In this document: piece after piece, positions 40,863-51,099 of the stretch | Layout: each line of letters opens with the position of its first letter | Numbering within the stretch: the first letter of the stretch is position 1 | The notes under the pieces: generated by a model | What the model was told of the DNA's origin: nothing | Seen by the model: only the letters and a program-made list of their open reading frames with translations | The model's database searches: none | Origin: Tranzscheliella williamsii | Lineage: Eukaryota > Basidiomycota > Ustilaginomycetes > Ustilaginales > Ustilaginaceae | Assembly: GCA_023212725.1 (NCBI GenBank) | Contig: JALBYF010000090.1 | Coordinates: 1 to 60,304, forward strand | Direction: 5' to 3' | DNA: 60,304 nt | Program-made: the position numbers and the translations under genes

Positions 40863-41239
40863 GCCGTCGCACCACACCCCACCTTCCTCAAATCGAAGCG
40901 CCCCCCACAAACATGTAATTGTACGCCCTCTCCGTCCGGCCCTCCTCTCACTGGCCCTTCTAGCGGCAACGAACGCCCTTGTCTGATCTACGACTCACAG
41001 GCCAAGGCGAGAAAATACTCGTGTCTATGCGATAAGAAAGAGGAATACATAATTGGGAGGTCCAGAGCCCAAGAACCAGCGCCAGCGCCCGTCCCAAATA
41101 ACAGAACGGTTGCAAGTGGGTCGACGGGGTGGTGTAGGGTATACTGTGATTGTGGGAGTTGAGCGGCGACGGTATCGCTTCTCGCGGGTGTCTTGTAGAC
41201 TGCCGTGCCTAGCCTGCACCCAGACTCAAGAAGGACGGC
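40863..41239. other. Convergent spacer
   Basis: These 377 bases hold the 3' ends of the DUF4604 gene and the carrier gene. Nothing else is seen. Confidence 0.5.
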
Positions 41240-44200
41240 TTAAAGGCCATACGAGTCGCTGAGCGCTTCTAGCTTGTTGTACATCAGGAAAATGATAGCG
41301 CTGCTGGGGGCGGACCGGAGACAAGTGACGCCACAGCCAGCGTAGAGGCCCCGGACGCCACGGGTCCGGTAGATCTTCTTGAACGTGTCAAAGAATCCCG
41401 TCCCTTTCCATTTCTGCCCCGCTGCGGCTTGGGTCGTGGACCGCATCATCTCCTGCTCGGTCTGCATCGTGCTCTTGACGCTGTCCGCCGGGAAGAGGAC
41501 CACGTTGTAGCTGATCCCTGCCAGTGCGCCTGCGCCGACGAGCTCCAGGGAGCTGAGGTCCTTCTTCGACACGTCACTGCGCCCAGACGCCGCCTTCTTT
41601 GAGGCGATCAAATAGCGGGAACAACTCTCGAACGCGAGAAACCACGCTATCCCACCGCCTGTCTCGCGCAGAAGCGTACCCGTCTGGCCTAGCCACAAGC
41701 CGCGGAGACCATCGGTGGCTAGCGTCCGGCGCAGGATCGTGAGCGGTCCATCTAGACTTTTGAAAGCGGCGGCCGCGGAGGAGGCATGCCGCGCTTGCTG
41801 ACCGACCAAACCACTCACCGTCGGCCTTGCCACAGCACCAGCCTTGGTCGTCCCTGTGGTGGCAGCCGACGTGATGTGTTGCTCCCTGGTGATCATCTGT
41901 ACCTGCATCTTGCACTTGATCAGTTCGATGGGCGTGAGGACGACGCTGGTCACCGCACCCGCCCCGGCAGCTGCTATAGCCAGCTGCGGAATGGACAAGG
42001 GCGCATCAGCATCCGCTTGGGCCGCGGATACGCTTGTGGTTTCGCCGTTGGACCATCGAATCGCGCGTTGCAGCTGGTTGTAAGTGAAAAAGAGACAGGC
42101 ATTTTCCAGCGTGGCACCAAAGACAGGCATGCTAATCCCGCGGTAGAGCCCGCGGATGCCTTCGGTCAGATAAGTTTGTTTGAAGCAGTCAAAAGCACCG
42201 GCGTAGCGTAATGGCCCGTCAGACGACTGCGTCTGCAATCGCACCTTGACCAGGTCAAAGGGGTGCTCAAAGACCTTGCTTACCATGCCGGCAATCGAGC
42301 CAAAGGCAACATCCTTGGTAGCTTGACCGAGTCGGCCAGACGGCGCCGACGCTGTAGCCGCCAGCATGGCTGGCCCTTCTTCCTCGTGAGGCGAGTGAAT
42401 GGTATATTTGCGGTGGGAATGCTGCTGGCCTACGCTTTCGCCGTCCCCTGTGGCTCGGATCCAGCTTTCTTCTTGATATTGGCGGGGGGAATCGCCTTCA
42501 TCTACCGGTACCGAGGCCGAGTCTCGGCTAGGCGTAGAAGGCAACAGGGCGGTACTGAGAGCCGTATGCAGAAGCGCAGAAGCCCGTAGCGAGCCGTTGT
42601 CCGACGCGGCGTCGCGTAGCATCTCGACTTCGGCTTGCTCTTCGCCGTTGACGATGAGCGTAGCAGATCCTCTGGCGGAATGGTCACGCGCGCTATGGTA
42701 CGAACTTCTGCCTGACGAAGGCCCTGGTGGATTCAACTGCCCCACCTGAACCGTTTCTGCAGTAAGAGATACGCGTCGGCGGAGGTGCGGACTAGGGATG
42801 CTGTCAAAAGCCGAATGTGCGTTCGGCTCGATGGCTAAACCAAAAGACGGCCGTTTACGATGTCCGCCAAGAGAAGAGCCAGAACGAGTGGAGCGGTGGC
42901 CAGCACCTGATGGCCTTGACGAGCTTGCCGTAGACGGATGACCTCGTACAGAAGGACGGAAGGTCTTTACCGAAGTGGAACGGATCAACGGCGAAGAAGA
43001 CGAGATGGAAGGATCTCTATTCAAGAATGAGGCACTGCCTAGGAGCGTCGGAGTCGAGTAGTGTGAGGGGAAGCCAGTAGCAGCGGCAGGCCATCCCGTG
43101 TGAGCTGTAGTACTGTTGCTGCTGACCGATTCAACTGTATGGCCGGGTGATCGCTGACGAAGCGTAGAATAGGGGCGACTCCGGCCTGAATGGACAGCGG
43201 ACAAGCTCTCACCAGCTGCGAGTTGTTGATAGCCGGTTGATACAAGTCCAGTCAATGCAGAAGGGACCGATGCTTGAAGAGGCGTGCAGGAGGAAGACGT
43301 CGCAGAAGAAGAAGCGGCCGATGCGCATGATCGAAAGGAAGCACCGCTAGCTGTAGCAGGGCCGGAGGGCAAATTCTGATTGCTGTAAGCTCCGAGTTGG
43401 TAGACCGCGTCATTCGGCTCCGACCTGTGCGATAGATTCGAGTCAATGCGCTGCCGGAAGCGTGCAAAATCGGCTTGAGTGATTGTTAGATCGGCCATAT
43501 CGGCACCGATCTCGTTGGGATCGGAAAAGGCAGACGAGGAGACGGAGAGAGGCCTCGATATGGATGATGAAGAGACCCGCTTCTTGTGCGACGTGGAGGA
43601 CGCTGCACTGGAGAGGATGGGAGAGCCCAAAAAGCTGGACCAAGGCTTACTGCTAGCGAGACTGTTCAGTGAGCGGCGAGTATTATGGACCTTTCGCAAC
43701 ATGGCCGACGGGGTAGCTAGAGGATAGGCTGCAGATTGGGACGCCGAGTCAGTAAACTTCGATACCGTGTGACCATGCATGCCGGAATCGTGATGCGAGG
43801 CCAGGTGGACGCTGAAACTGGTACCATGGTCAGAACGAGGGAAGCTGAGATCAACGGGGCTTGAAGGCGGGCTACGTTGCGTGAAATTATTGGCTCCTAG
43901 CGACTGGCGCGACGAAGGGGTATATGGTTGAGGCTGAAAGCTGAATGGCGGCTGCAGCACGGCAGTCGGATCGGTCTTCTGGGAGCTGGTGGAGAAGGTC
44001 GACGCAGAAGAAGAGGTGGTAAAAGAGGGCGGCGTCAGATCCGTTGTGAAGGGATTCAGAGAAGGAGAAGTGCTGGGCCTTCGCGAAGGGCGACGAGGCG
44101 ATTTGGCTGCAGTTGGCGCTATAGTGGGCGACACAAAGTCTGGGGTCACTGTCCCAAACTGGGCGTTGTAAGTGCGCCTTTCGGCTCCGAATTCGGCTCG

Positions 44201-46201
44201 CAGAGGGGACGGCAACGAGCGAAGTTCCTCTAGACTCTCGTTGGAGCTGAGGACCATGGGACCATCCTTGCCGGTATTTTCGCGCGCTTCATCATGCGAT
44301 ACATGCTCAATGACGCTGATGCGCTGATTTGCATTGCGTAGACTGGCTGCATTGCTGCTAGATCGTTTACGATGGGTCAAGGCTTCGAAGAAAGGTCGAC
44401 TGAGCGCATCGGTGCTTTTTGTTCTAGATCGTCGTGGCGATGGACTGGCAGCGAACGAAGACAATGTGGTCGAGGTACTAGATGGCGAGGATTTGCCGAT
44501 ACCACTGACGTTGCGCAATAGATCCAAGGACGGAGGACGCCGAGCGAAGGACGAGGGCGGCATGCAAGGCTTGTGATCCGACGCATGACTGTGGCTGCGC
44601 TGCTGTCGTGCGAAGCCGACGGTCGAGATTACCGGCGAGGAGCTGGATGTGATGACGCAAGGAGGAGTACCCGTTCTACCTTTCTCTGGTAGAGAATCGG
44701 CATTGGAGTGGCGAAGCTCGGCCAGGTCATGCGGGGAGGCAGGTGGACGGAACACGTTTGCAGAACGTGTCGGGTTGGTGTCTGTCAAATGAACCGGGGA
44801 GCTGATTTGCAATTCAGTAGATTGATACTCCTTCTCGCGTTTGCCCATCAGCTTACGCAGACCGGCTACGAGGCTGCTCTTGTTCTTCGTATGTTTGCGC
44901 AAATGCACTTGAGGCTGGGAGGGCGCTGGCAGGATTGATGGTTGAGGTGACAGTTTTTCATCCTGGAGCAGAGCGCCATCGAGAGGGTTGGTATGTGGGA
45001 GGCTCGCATCGGCTCGTGTGTTTCGGTAATCACCAAGGCCAGCAGTGCCATACGCAGAAGCACCGGCCATGTTTTCTGTAAAGGGAGCCGAACTGAGGAC
45101 ACTTGCGATGGAACGCCTACGCCCGTTAAGAGCTCTGGAGGTGACCATAAAACCTTCATCGTGCTGGCGCAGGTTTGGGGAGGAGGGCATCCAACGCCGA
45201 TCGACGAGACTTTCCTGAGACATGAAGATGGGAGGTGATCCGTCGTCGTACCGGACCGACGCCGAGCTGGAGGGTCGAGAGGCGGAAGGATGGGAGGGAG
45301 GTGTCTCACACCATCCAGCATGACTGTTGCGGCTTTGTCGCTTCTGTACTGTAGGGAAGCGACCTTGAAACTCGGCGGACTTGTCATCAAGCTGACGGAA
45401 GGTGAATTCCGGCATGGCGAAACAAGAAGAGCCATCAGGTAAGGTCGGATACGGATCGTGAAGCGTAGGACGCCTGACCTCATTGGCGCCAACAGCGCTA
45501 GAGGTGGAGGATGGACTCGAGAGGAAGCTGGAACGCGGGCTGAGAGGTTCTGGAGAATGAACAGATGGCGATGCAGCCGTGGATGGGAGGATGGGCGGTG
45601 AGCTGACCAAGGAAACGCATGCTGGACGGCTTTGTTCTGGCAGATCGGGAAGGGCGGCAGTGGACGCTATTTTGCGTACGTTTCGCGACCAGGGGTGGGA
45701 GGAGGAAGACGCGGATGCGTCGTGGCTGAGAAGAGGTGTGGATGAAGCGGAAGCAGGCGAGCCTGGAGCTGTGACGGACCAAGGTGGTGATGTCGACTGA
45801 TGTGATGAGTTAGGGCGCTGCATTTGGCCGGATTCCGGTCGAGACGGGCCGGCGAAGCGAGACGCGGAGGTGGCGGAGAAGTGCTTTGCGTAGCTGTCCT
45901 CCAGTGGCGAGATGGTATCGAAACGAGCGGCAGGGCCTGCGAGTAGCGGAGAATCTCGCGCGACATCCTCGAGAAAAGCGGCATCATTGGTATCCCAGAG
46001 GCCAGGATCTACACTATCTACAGGTACAGAGGGTATGTCGCGTGACTGAATGCTGCTGAACCTCTGACGGATACTGCCCCACCTAGGCGGCTTGGTAGCC
46101 GTACCGATGGCTATCTGACCTGGCGGAAGAGGGTTGAATCCCAAGCCGAGACCGGAGTCGACGCCCAAGGAGGGCGATTGCTCTGCCTCTGCCGGCTTCA
46201 T
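41240..46201 (-). CDS. Ser-rich disordered region joined to ornithine-type mitochondrial carrier
   Basis: One uninterrupted frame of 1653 codons. Residues to about 1275 are Ser/Pro/Thr-rich with no recognised domain, ending in ASALLHTALSTALLPSTPSR and EEEGPA. From an internal Met at 42367 (MLAATASAPSGRLGQATKDV) the last 375 residues form a complete mitochondrial carrier. Its three repeats have the signatures PFDLVKVRLQ, PIELIKCKMQ and PADSVKSTMQ and resemble ORT1/ARG11 ornithine transporters of the arginine pathway. The frame extends upstream to a TTG at 46366; the first ATG is 46201. Either this is a true fusion, or two genes share one open frame with the carrier translated from its own transcript starting near 42367. 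A standalone carrier of ordinary size fits the second view. Confidence 0.7.
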   Translation of the reverse strand: MKPAEAEQSPSLGVDSGLGLGFNPLPPGQIAIGTATKPPRWGSIRQRFSSIQSRDIPSVPVDSVDPGLWDTNDAAFLEDVARDSPLLAGPAARFDTISPLEDSYAKHFSATSASRFAGPSRPESGQMQRPNSSHQSTSPPWSVTAPGSPASASSTPLLSHDASASSSSHPWSRNVRKIASTAALPDLPEQSRPACVSLVSSPPILPSTAASPSVHSPEPLSPRSSFLSSPSSTSSAVGANEVRRPTLHDPYPTLPDGSSCFAMPEFTFRQLDDKSAEFQGRFPTVQKRQSRNSHAGWCETPPSHPSASRPSSSASVRYDDGSPPIFMSQESLVDRRWMPSSPNLRQHDEGFMVTSRALNGRRRSIASVLSSAPFTENMAGASAYGTAGLGDYRNTRADASLPHTNPLDGALLQDEKLSPQPSILPAPSQPQVHLRKHTKNKSSLVAGLRKLMGKREKEYQSTELQISSPVHLTDTNPTRSANVFRPPASPHDLAELRHSNADSLPEKGRTGTPPCVITSSSSPVISTVGFARQQRSHSHASDHKPCMPPSSFARRPPSLDLLRNVSGIGKSSPSSTSTTLSSFAASPSPRRSRTKSTDALSRPFFEALTHRKRSSSNAASLRNANQRISVIEHVSHDEARENTGKDGPMVLSSNESLEELRSLPSPLRAEFGAERRTYNAQFGTVTPDFVSPTIAPTAAKSPRRPSRRPSTSPSLNPFTTDLTPPSFTTSSSASTFSTSSQKTDPTAVLQPPFSFQPQPYTPSSRQSLGANNFTQRSPPSSPVDLSFPRSDHGTSFSVHLASHHDSGMHGHTVSKFTDSASQSAAYPLATPSAMLRKVHNTRRSLNSLASSKPWSSFLGSPILSSAASSTSHKKRVSSSSISRPLSVSSSAFSDPNEIGADMADLTITQADFARFRQRIDSNLSHRSEPNDAVYQLGAYSNQNLPSGPATASGASFRSCASAASSSATSSSCTPLQASVPSALTGLVSTGYQQLAAGESLSAVHSGRSRPYSTLRQRSPGHTVESVSSNSTTAHTGWPAAATGFPSHYSTPTLLGSASFLNRDPSISSSSPLIRSTSVKTFRPSVRGHPSTASSSRPSGAGHRSTRSGSSLGGHRKRPSFGLAIEPNAHSAFDSIPSPHLRRRVSLTAETVQVGQLNPPGPSSGRSSYHSARDHSARGSATLIVNGEEQAEVEMLRDAASDNGSLRASALLHTALSTALLPSTPSRDSASVPVDEGDSPRQYQEESWIRATGDGESVGQQHSHRKYTIHSPHEEEGPAMLAATASAPSGRLGQATKDVAFGSIAGMVSKVFEHPFDLVKVRLQTQSSDGPLRYAGAFDCFKQTYLTEGIRGLYRGISMPVFGATLENACLFFTYNQLQRAIRWSNGETTSVSAAQADADAPLSIPQLAIAAAGAGAVTSVVLTPIELIKCKMQVQMITREQHITSAATTGTTKAGAVARPTVSGLVGQQARHASSAAAAFKSLDGPLTILRRTLATDGLRGLWLGQTGTLLRETGGGIAWFLAFESCSRYLIASKKAASGRSDVSKKDLSSLELVGAGALAGISYNVVLFPADSVKSTMQTEQEMMRSTTQAAAGQKWKGTGFFDTFKKIYRTRGVRGLYAGCGVTCLRSAPSSAIIFLMYNKLEALSDSYGL

Positions 46202-46883
46202 CGGTACGGCGCGCTGAGCAGGCGGCCGGCGTTGATTTGCGCTCCGAGAGTTCAAAGCAAGGCGGTCAGCGTCGTTGAGACAGCCTTCCAGAAACGAGAA
46301 GCGGGGTGAAAGATGGCGACAGTGAAGCCTGCATAGGTCGTGATCTGATCTTGTGGGGCGGGGCAAGCAGCTCTTTGTATTGGCGCCACAAGATAGAAAC
46401 GAACAATGTTGCCGGCGTTGGCACAGAAACGAAGAGAAAGAAGGACGGGACCAGCGTTTGGTCGCTGATGCTGAGCGCTGACACGACCAAGGTGTGAGTT
46501 GGAAGCGCCTTCCGAGCCACCAAAATGTTAGGATAGATCGGTCGAGGATAGAACGGTGATGATGAGTGCGGTGAAGGAGCGGATATCCATACTCATCACT
46601 GGTTTTCGCTGCTGCATGCGAGAGCGCCGCAAACCCAGATGATTTTGTCTGTCAACTTGCCGTTTCGGTGTTACTCTCTCGATTAACGTACTTACCCACG
46701 GCTCTCGGTCATGCCCGTTTGCCTTTTTCCCCTGTCTCAAATGCGAATGGCTTGCCCGAACAAATCGCGCAAACGTGTTGCGATTGGGATTGAGACGCGT
46801 TGATTGGAAATCCAAAATCCGAGCGGCCTGCGCCAAGGCGTGTTAAAAGGCTGCATAGCCAGATGGAAAAGGGTAGCTGAGAA

Positions 46884-46924
46884 GATGCATAACAGTGCAT
46901 AGCTGTGCATCTAGCAGTGCATAA
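46884..46924. repeat. TGCATA/TGCAT cluster
   Basis: Four TGCAT cores (ATGCATAAC, GTGCATAGC, GTGCATCTA, GTGCATAAC) lie within 41 bases, two of them followed by AAC. Short-period repeats like this may be protein sites or decayed tandem sequence. Confidence 0.55.
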
Positions 46925-47473
46925 CAAGTGTACTGGCAAGATGCTCCAGCTGGACGACATCAGCGCTAGCTCTGTGTTTGCTCATTCATGATTCGGGCAG
47001 CTTCGGAGTTGGAGGCAGATTCGCATATGTAGCTCGGTCTTGCTGCAACTGCTTCTGAATCGAGGAGCTTTGCTGCACAGCCGCGCCTACGCGAACTGTG
47101 TGCCGTTGTACTGGCAAGACAATTCCATTAGTGTCAAGATGTGCGTGCAGTAAAGGCTGAGTAGTGTGGGTGTGAGGCTCCGATGCGCTAAGCAGCGATG
47201 GGCATGCTGATCTGCATCTCGCAGTCATGCGGCAGCTGAGCCTCTTGCGATGTCCGTCTCATCAAGCGGGCCTGGCAGGGCGGTGGTCTACGCAGCCGAG
47301 TCGCAGAAAGAACGCGAACAGATCTCCGATCGTGCGGCTGCCCTTGACCAGTTCGCGATTCAGGGCAAGTCTGCTGATTCACAGCGTCAGGTGCTCATAG
47401 CATTAAGTGCGCAAGTCACAGTGTGCTTCCTTCATGTGTAGTCACAGTTGGGCACACATCGACAGTCCCTTGG

Positions 47474-47676
47474 CTCCTGGCAGCTCTCGATTTCGCGCTC
47501 ACCCACACAGTCACAAGTCACACTCCATCGGAAAGCACTGTGACTGTGACTGCGACTGCGATTGCGACTGTGGCTGTGACTTGTGACTGTGAGTGTGACT
47601 GTGACTGTGACTGTGACTGTGGCTGTGAGTATGACTTGTGACTGTGTGGGTGAGCGAGATCGAGAGCTGCCAGGAG
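47474..47676. repeat. 203-bp inverted repeat enclosing TGTGAC arrays
   Basis: The left arm 47474-47520 (CTCCTGGCAGCTCTCGAT onward) and the right arm 47632-47676 are reverse complements over about 45 bases, with one small two-base length difference and one substitution. Between them lie irregular TGTGAC and TGCGAC hexamers with a few variants. The left arm itself ends in CACAGTCACAAGTCA, the complement of the array unit, so almost the whole element can fold into a cruciform or RNA hairpin. Confidence 0.85.
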
Positions 47677-48205
47677 TTTCCCGATCTTGTCGACGCGCCT
47701 TGGCTGAGCGTAGAATGAGCGCCAAGCTGCCACACCCAGACCTGTCAAAAGGCGGAGGCAGCAACACCGGCTCGTGGCCCCGCTTCCATGCCTCCTGTCA
47801 GGGGCTATACCAAACAGATCCCGTTCATGTCGTCATCTCGGTTGACTCATTGCTGCCAACTTCTCCAAAAGTGGCATCCACTTTGCATCGACGCCCCAGC
47901 AGATCAACCTCGCCCTGCCACCTCAGCTTTACGCTTGGTCGTCGAGGTGAGTTGCAACCAAGAGGTGACTTGTGACGAGTTCGATGGCGAGTGTTAGATT
48001 TGCGCACATCCATGTGATCAATATTGTGATTCCCACTTTCGTGTTTCGTGTAGAGGCTTCATTAGGAAGGTAAGAGTCCATCCGGCGATGCTCAGCTTCC
48101 TCCCATCGCCCTGCTCATCCTCATCCGCATCCTTGCTCCGTGTCTCGTCGACTGCTGGAGGGGAAGCTCTCTGCCTATCTGAGATTTCAGGCTGTATCGC
48201 TCGCC

Positions 48206-50695
48206 ATGCCAAACAAGGTCGATATCCTGCTTCTCGGGTCGGGCTGGATTTCCACCTTCTTGCTTCCCCTACTATTGCAGCATGGCATCAGCTATGCTTA
48301 CACCTCCCGCTCGCCGCCTTCCGATAAGGACAGCCAGGCAGAGAAGTTGCAATGGGAACTTACCGAACCCGTCAGTAAAGCGGCTATGTCTGCGCTCCCT
48401 GCGGCCAAGACTGTGGTGATTGTCTTTCCGATCAAGTCGCTCAACCAGATCCACGACCTTGTCGAAATGTATGAGGAGCTTCATGGGCCTACGCGCTGGA
48501 TCCAGCTTGGTAGTTCGGGTATTTGGGGCCCAGGCCGACACACCTCTGCGTCTCCGTTTGACACGGCCAACCCGCGCGCTGCTTGCGAACAGCGCTTACT
48601 CGACCTCACCAAATCAACGAGCCATCGCACATTCAAATCCCAAGCGGTCGTGCTTAACTTGGCTGGTTTATATGGCGCACAGCGCCAGCCAAAGAACTTT
48701 TCTGCCAGGGTGGCCGCCACCAAAGAGCTCTTATCTCTCAAAGGTAGTGTCCACTTTGTCCACGGTGACGACGTCGCCAAGGCGATCTTGCTCATGCATA
48801 ACAGTCGTCACAAGGCCTGGGGCAGCCGCTGGATCGTATCCGATACGTGCGTATATGACTGGTGGCAGCTTGTCCGCTTTCTTGCGCCTAGACTTCCGGA
48901 TCATCCCCTCGATAGCCCCGAGGTGATAGCCCGGTGGGTCGACGAGCTGATTCAAGAGAACGGCGTTCTGGGTTTGCCTCGTCCTATCGCCTCCAGCCAA
49001 GGCCAAAATTCACCGAGGTTCCTAGAGAGAGCGCTAGATGGACACGACTTCTGGGATCTTTTCGGAGAGAAACCCGACATCTCATCTGTCTACAGCGGCG
49101 CTGAACGCAATGCTAGTTTCAATGTAAAAACTGAGAAGTCCGCTCTTGGCAGCGGAGCGGGGCTGGCAAGTGGTTTCTACCCCAGAAGCTTCGACCCGAC
49201 CATCCCCAAACAAGACCTGGAAGCGCTGATTCAAAAGCTGAAAGCTGACATCCAACGGCCTTTGCCCGCCGAAACCGAATTCGAAGGCGACCACGAGCAG
49301 TTCGGCCTGACTCACGCCAAGTTTTGCCAGCTGCGGGATGCTTGGCTACCGTTTCTGGAGTCGCAGTCGCAGACAGCCTCGGAGACTTCTTCCCCTCCGC
49401 CACCTGCGTCAGCGACGACCCACTCTTCCGACGTAGCCGGCGAGCACCCTCGTCGACCGGGGCCCGATCACGACACTTGGGCAGCTGAGCAGTCTAGGTT
49501 GTTGTCGTTTTCCCACTACAAGGTGCTGATCGAAGACGTGGATCTGCACTTCATGCACGAGAGGGCCAATCCGCCAGCGGTGGGTTCAGGCGTCAAAATT
49601 ATACCGGTCTTGCTCTTGCACGGATGGCCGGGTTCGTTCCACGAGTTTGTCGATGTCATCAAGCCACTGGCGCATCCGGGCAATCTCAGCAAAGTCCACT
49701 TTGACGTTGTGGTGCCTTCGCATCCTGGCTACATCTTTTCGTCGCGTCCAAAGAATAGATGGCGCGACTCTCGAAGCGGGAGAATGGTGGGCCAGCATAG
49801 CGGACCTAATGGCGACCTGCTCGTATCGGATGTGGCACGGATCATGAACAAACTCATGCTCGGGCTGGGTTATCAACATTACGCCGTTCAGGGAGGCGAT
49901 TGGGGAGCGCATGTTCTACGGCACATGGCACGCGCCTATCCGCAGCATGTGCTGGCATGCCATCTCAACTTCTGTACTGCCGTGGCACCTGCGGTGACGC
50001 TGGGTTTGGCCGGATGGGATCTGACCCCTACCTGGCTGCGGACACTACCGCAGATGATTCCGAAAGAAAGATACGCCAAGCCGGCCCTAGGCTTGTTCTC
50101 GGCTGCTGGCCCTGTCGCCGATGTGCTGGGAAGGCTGGGCGATCTGGCGTGGATGTCAATGTCGCTGTTCACCCTCGGCGCTATCCCGCCGCCGCCAAGT
50201 GCCGAAGAGCGTCGCCTCATGCAGCGCGGCATGGAATTTACGGCATCGGGCACGGCATACGCTCTGTTCCATCGAACGCGTCCATCCACGCTGGCGCTGA
50301 CCTTGTCCCGGTCGCCGCTGGCGACGTTGGCATGGGTGGGCGAGAAGCTGCTCGCCTGGACGGACGCCGATCTGCCGATATCGACCATGCTGTCCGCCTT
50401 GACGCTGTACGAGACGACCTCTACCATCGGACGCTCCTTCTACCCATATAGGAACAGGCATCCAAGCGGGCGGTCGGGCATCGACTCGAAGCCAGAAATG
50501 TCGATCCGACAGCCCACTGGATTCTCAAGCTTCCCCAAGGAGGCGATCCCCGTCCCCAAGTCCTTCGTCCAGGCCAGTGTCAATCTCAAGTGGTACAGAG
50601 TGCATACCTCCGGCGGCCACTTTGCAGCCATGGAGAATCCTTCTGCTTTTGTAGTTGACGTGACCGACTGTTTCGCCGAGATATGGCCGGCCTGA
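48206..50695 (+). CDS. Rossmann-fold (NAD(P)-binding) domain fused to epoxide hydrolase
   Basis: An intron-free frame of 829 codons. Residues 1 to ~290 form a nucleotide-binding domain like SDR/YeeZ-type proteins (VDILLLGSGWISTFLLPLLL, then LGSSGIWGPG and VHFVHGDDVAKAI). From ~323 an epoxide hydrolase N-terminal region follows (FYPRSFDPTIPKQDLEALIQ). Then comes the alpha/beta hydrolase with oxyanion loop HGWPGS at 472-477, the nucleophile Asp565 in QGGDWGAHV and the catalytic His near 805 in SGGHFAAMENP. The hydrolase opens epoxides to diols. No Met lies between the domains before residue ~450, so the hydrolase cannot simply start separately with its N-terminal region. ATG 48206 starts just before the glycine-rich strand; the frame is open 22 codons further up without similarity. 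Confidence 0.85.
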   Translation: MPNKVDILLLGSGWISTFLLPLLLQHGISYAYTSRSPPSDKDSQAEKLQWELTEPVSKAAMSALPAAKTVVIVFPIKSLNQIHDLVEMYEELHGPTRWIQLGSSGIWGPGRHTSASPFDTANPRAACEQRLLDLTKSTSHRTFKSQAVVLNLAGLYGAQRQPKNFSARVAATKELLSLKGSVHFVHGDDVAKAILLMHNSRHKAWGSRWIVSDTCVYDWWQLVRFLAPRLPDHPLDSPEVIARWVDELIQENGVLGLPRPIASSQGQNSPRFLERALDGHDFWDLFGEKPDISSVYSGAERNASFNVKTEKSALGSGAGLASGFYPRSFDPTIPKQDLEALIQKLKADIQRPLPAETEFEGDHEQFGLTHAKFCQLRDAWLPFLESQSQTASETSSPPPPASATTHSSDVAGEHPRRPGPDHDTWAAEQSRLLSFSHYKVLIEDVDLHFMHERANPPAVGSGVKIIPVLLLHGWPGSFHEFVDVIKPLAHPGNLSKVHFDVVVPSHPGYIFSSRPKNRWRDSRSGRMVGQHSGPNGDLLVSDVARIMNKLMLGLGYQHYAVQGGDWGAHVLRHMARAYPQHVLACHLNFCTAVAPAVTLGLAGWDLTPTWLRTLPQMIPKERYAKPALGLFSAAGPVADVLGRLGDLAWMSMSLFTLGAIPPPPSAEERRLMQRGMEFTASGTAYALFHRTRPSTLALTLSRSPLATLAWVGEKLLAWTDADLPISTMLSALTLYETTSTIGRSFYPYRNRHPSGRSGIDSKPEMSIRQPTGFSSFPKEAIPVPKSFVQASVNLKWYRVHTSGGHFAAMENPSAFVVDVTDCFAEIWPA

Positions 50696-51099
50696 CGCTG
50701 CACATGCGTGGCCCGATACCCACACCCCAGGTAATCTACGCTCCGATACCCTCAGCCCGGGAATGACCTGTCTACGCTGTGCTTAGGTGTGCGATGAGGG
50801 CTTGCTGGGGTAGAACTGCAATGTGAAGTGAGCTTGGTTCACAGAGCCTGTTCCTGGTTGCTGCTTGAGGGAAAGAAGATCATTTACCGAGCTGTCATAT
50901 AAATTTACAAGACGATTCAGCGGTTTTTGCAGCCAAAAGTGTGATTCAGGGACGGCGACCTTCCCAATTTGCCACCATTACCCGGACTACTCCATTCAGG
51001 CGATCGATAGTGTTTGGACTGACTCGGCCAGGTGCGCTGGAACAGTGCGGGTAAGACGCTAGGCAAGATCGGCGTAGCAGATCGCGAGCGGCTGTGAGC
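50696..51099. other. Spacer
   Basis: These 404 bases between two plus-strand genes hold the 3' end of the hydrolase gene and the promoter of the SET gene. A short direct repeat (GATACCC at 50715 and 50746) is the only regularity. Confidence 0.45.

Larger units (their letters stand above)
46202..48205. other. Divergent intergenic region, 2.0 kb, repeat-bearing
   Basis: This lies between the Ser-rich/carrier gene (-) and the Rossmann-epoxide hydrolase gene (+). It holds the inverted repeat with TGTGAC arrays and a GTGCATA cluster, listed separately. No frame has protein features; peptides such as VTVTVTVT are products of the repeats. Confidence 0.6.

Noticed and set aside
46202..46366. Upstream extension of the Ser-rich/carrier frame
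   Set aside because: It starts with TTG; the first ATG is 46201. The same reasoning moved the starts of CCZ1, the p31comet-like gene, LETM1, the SET gene and RRP12 inward from GTG or TTG.
47432..47767. Frames encoding VTVTVT and SHSHSH peptides
   Set aside because: Translation of the TGTGAC array in different frames, with no start context or conserved sequence.
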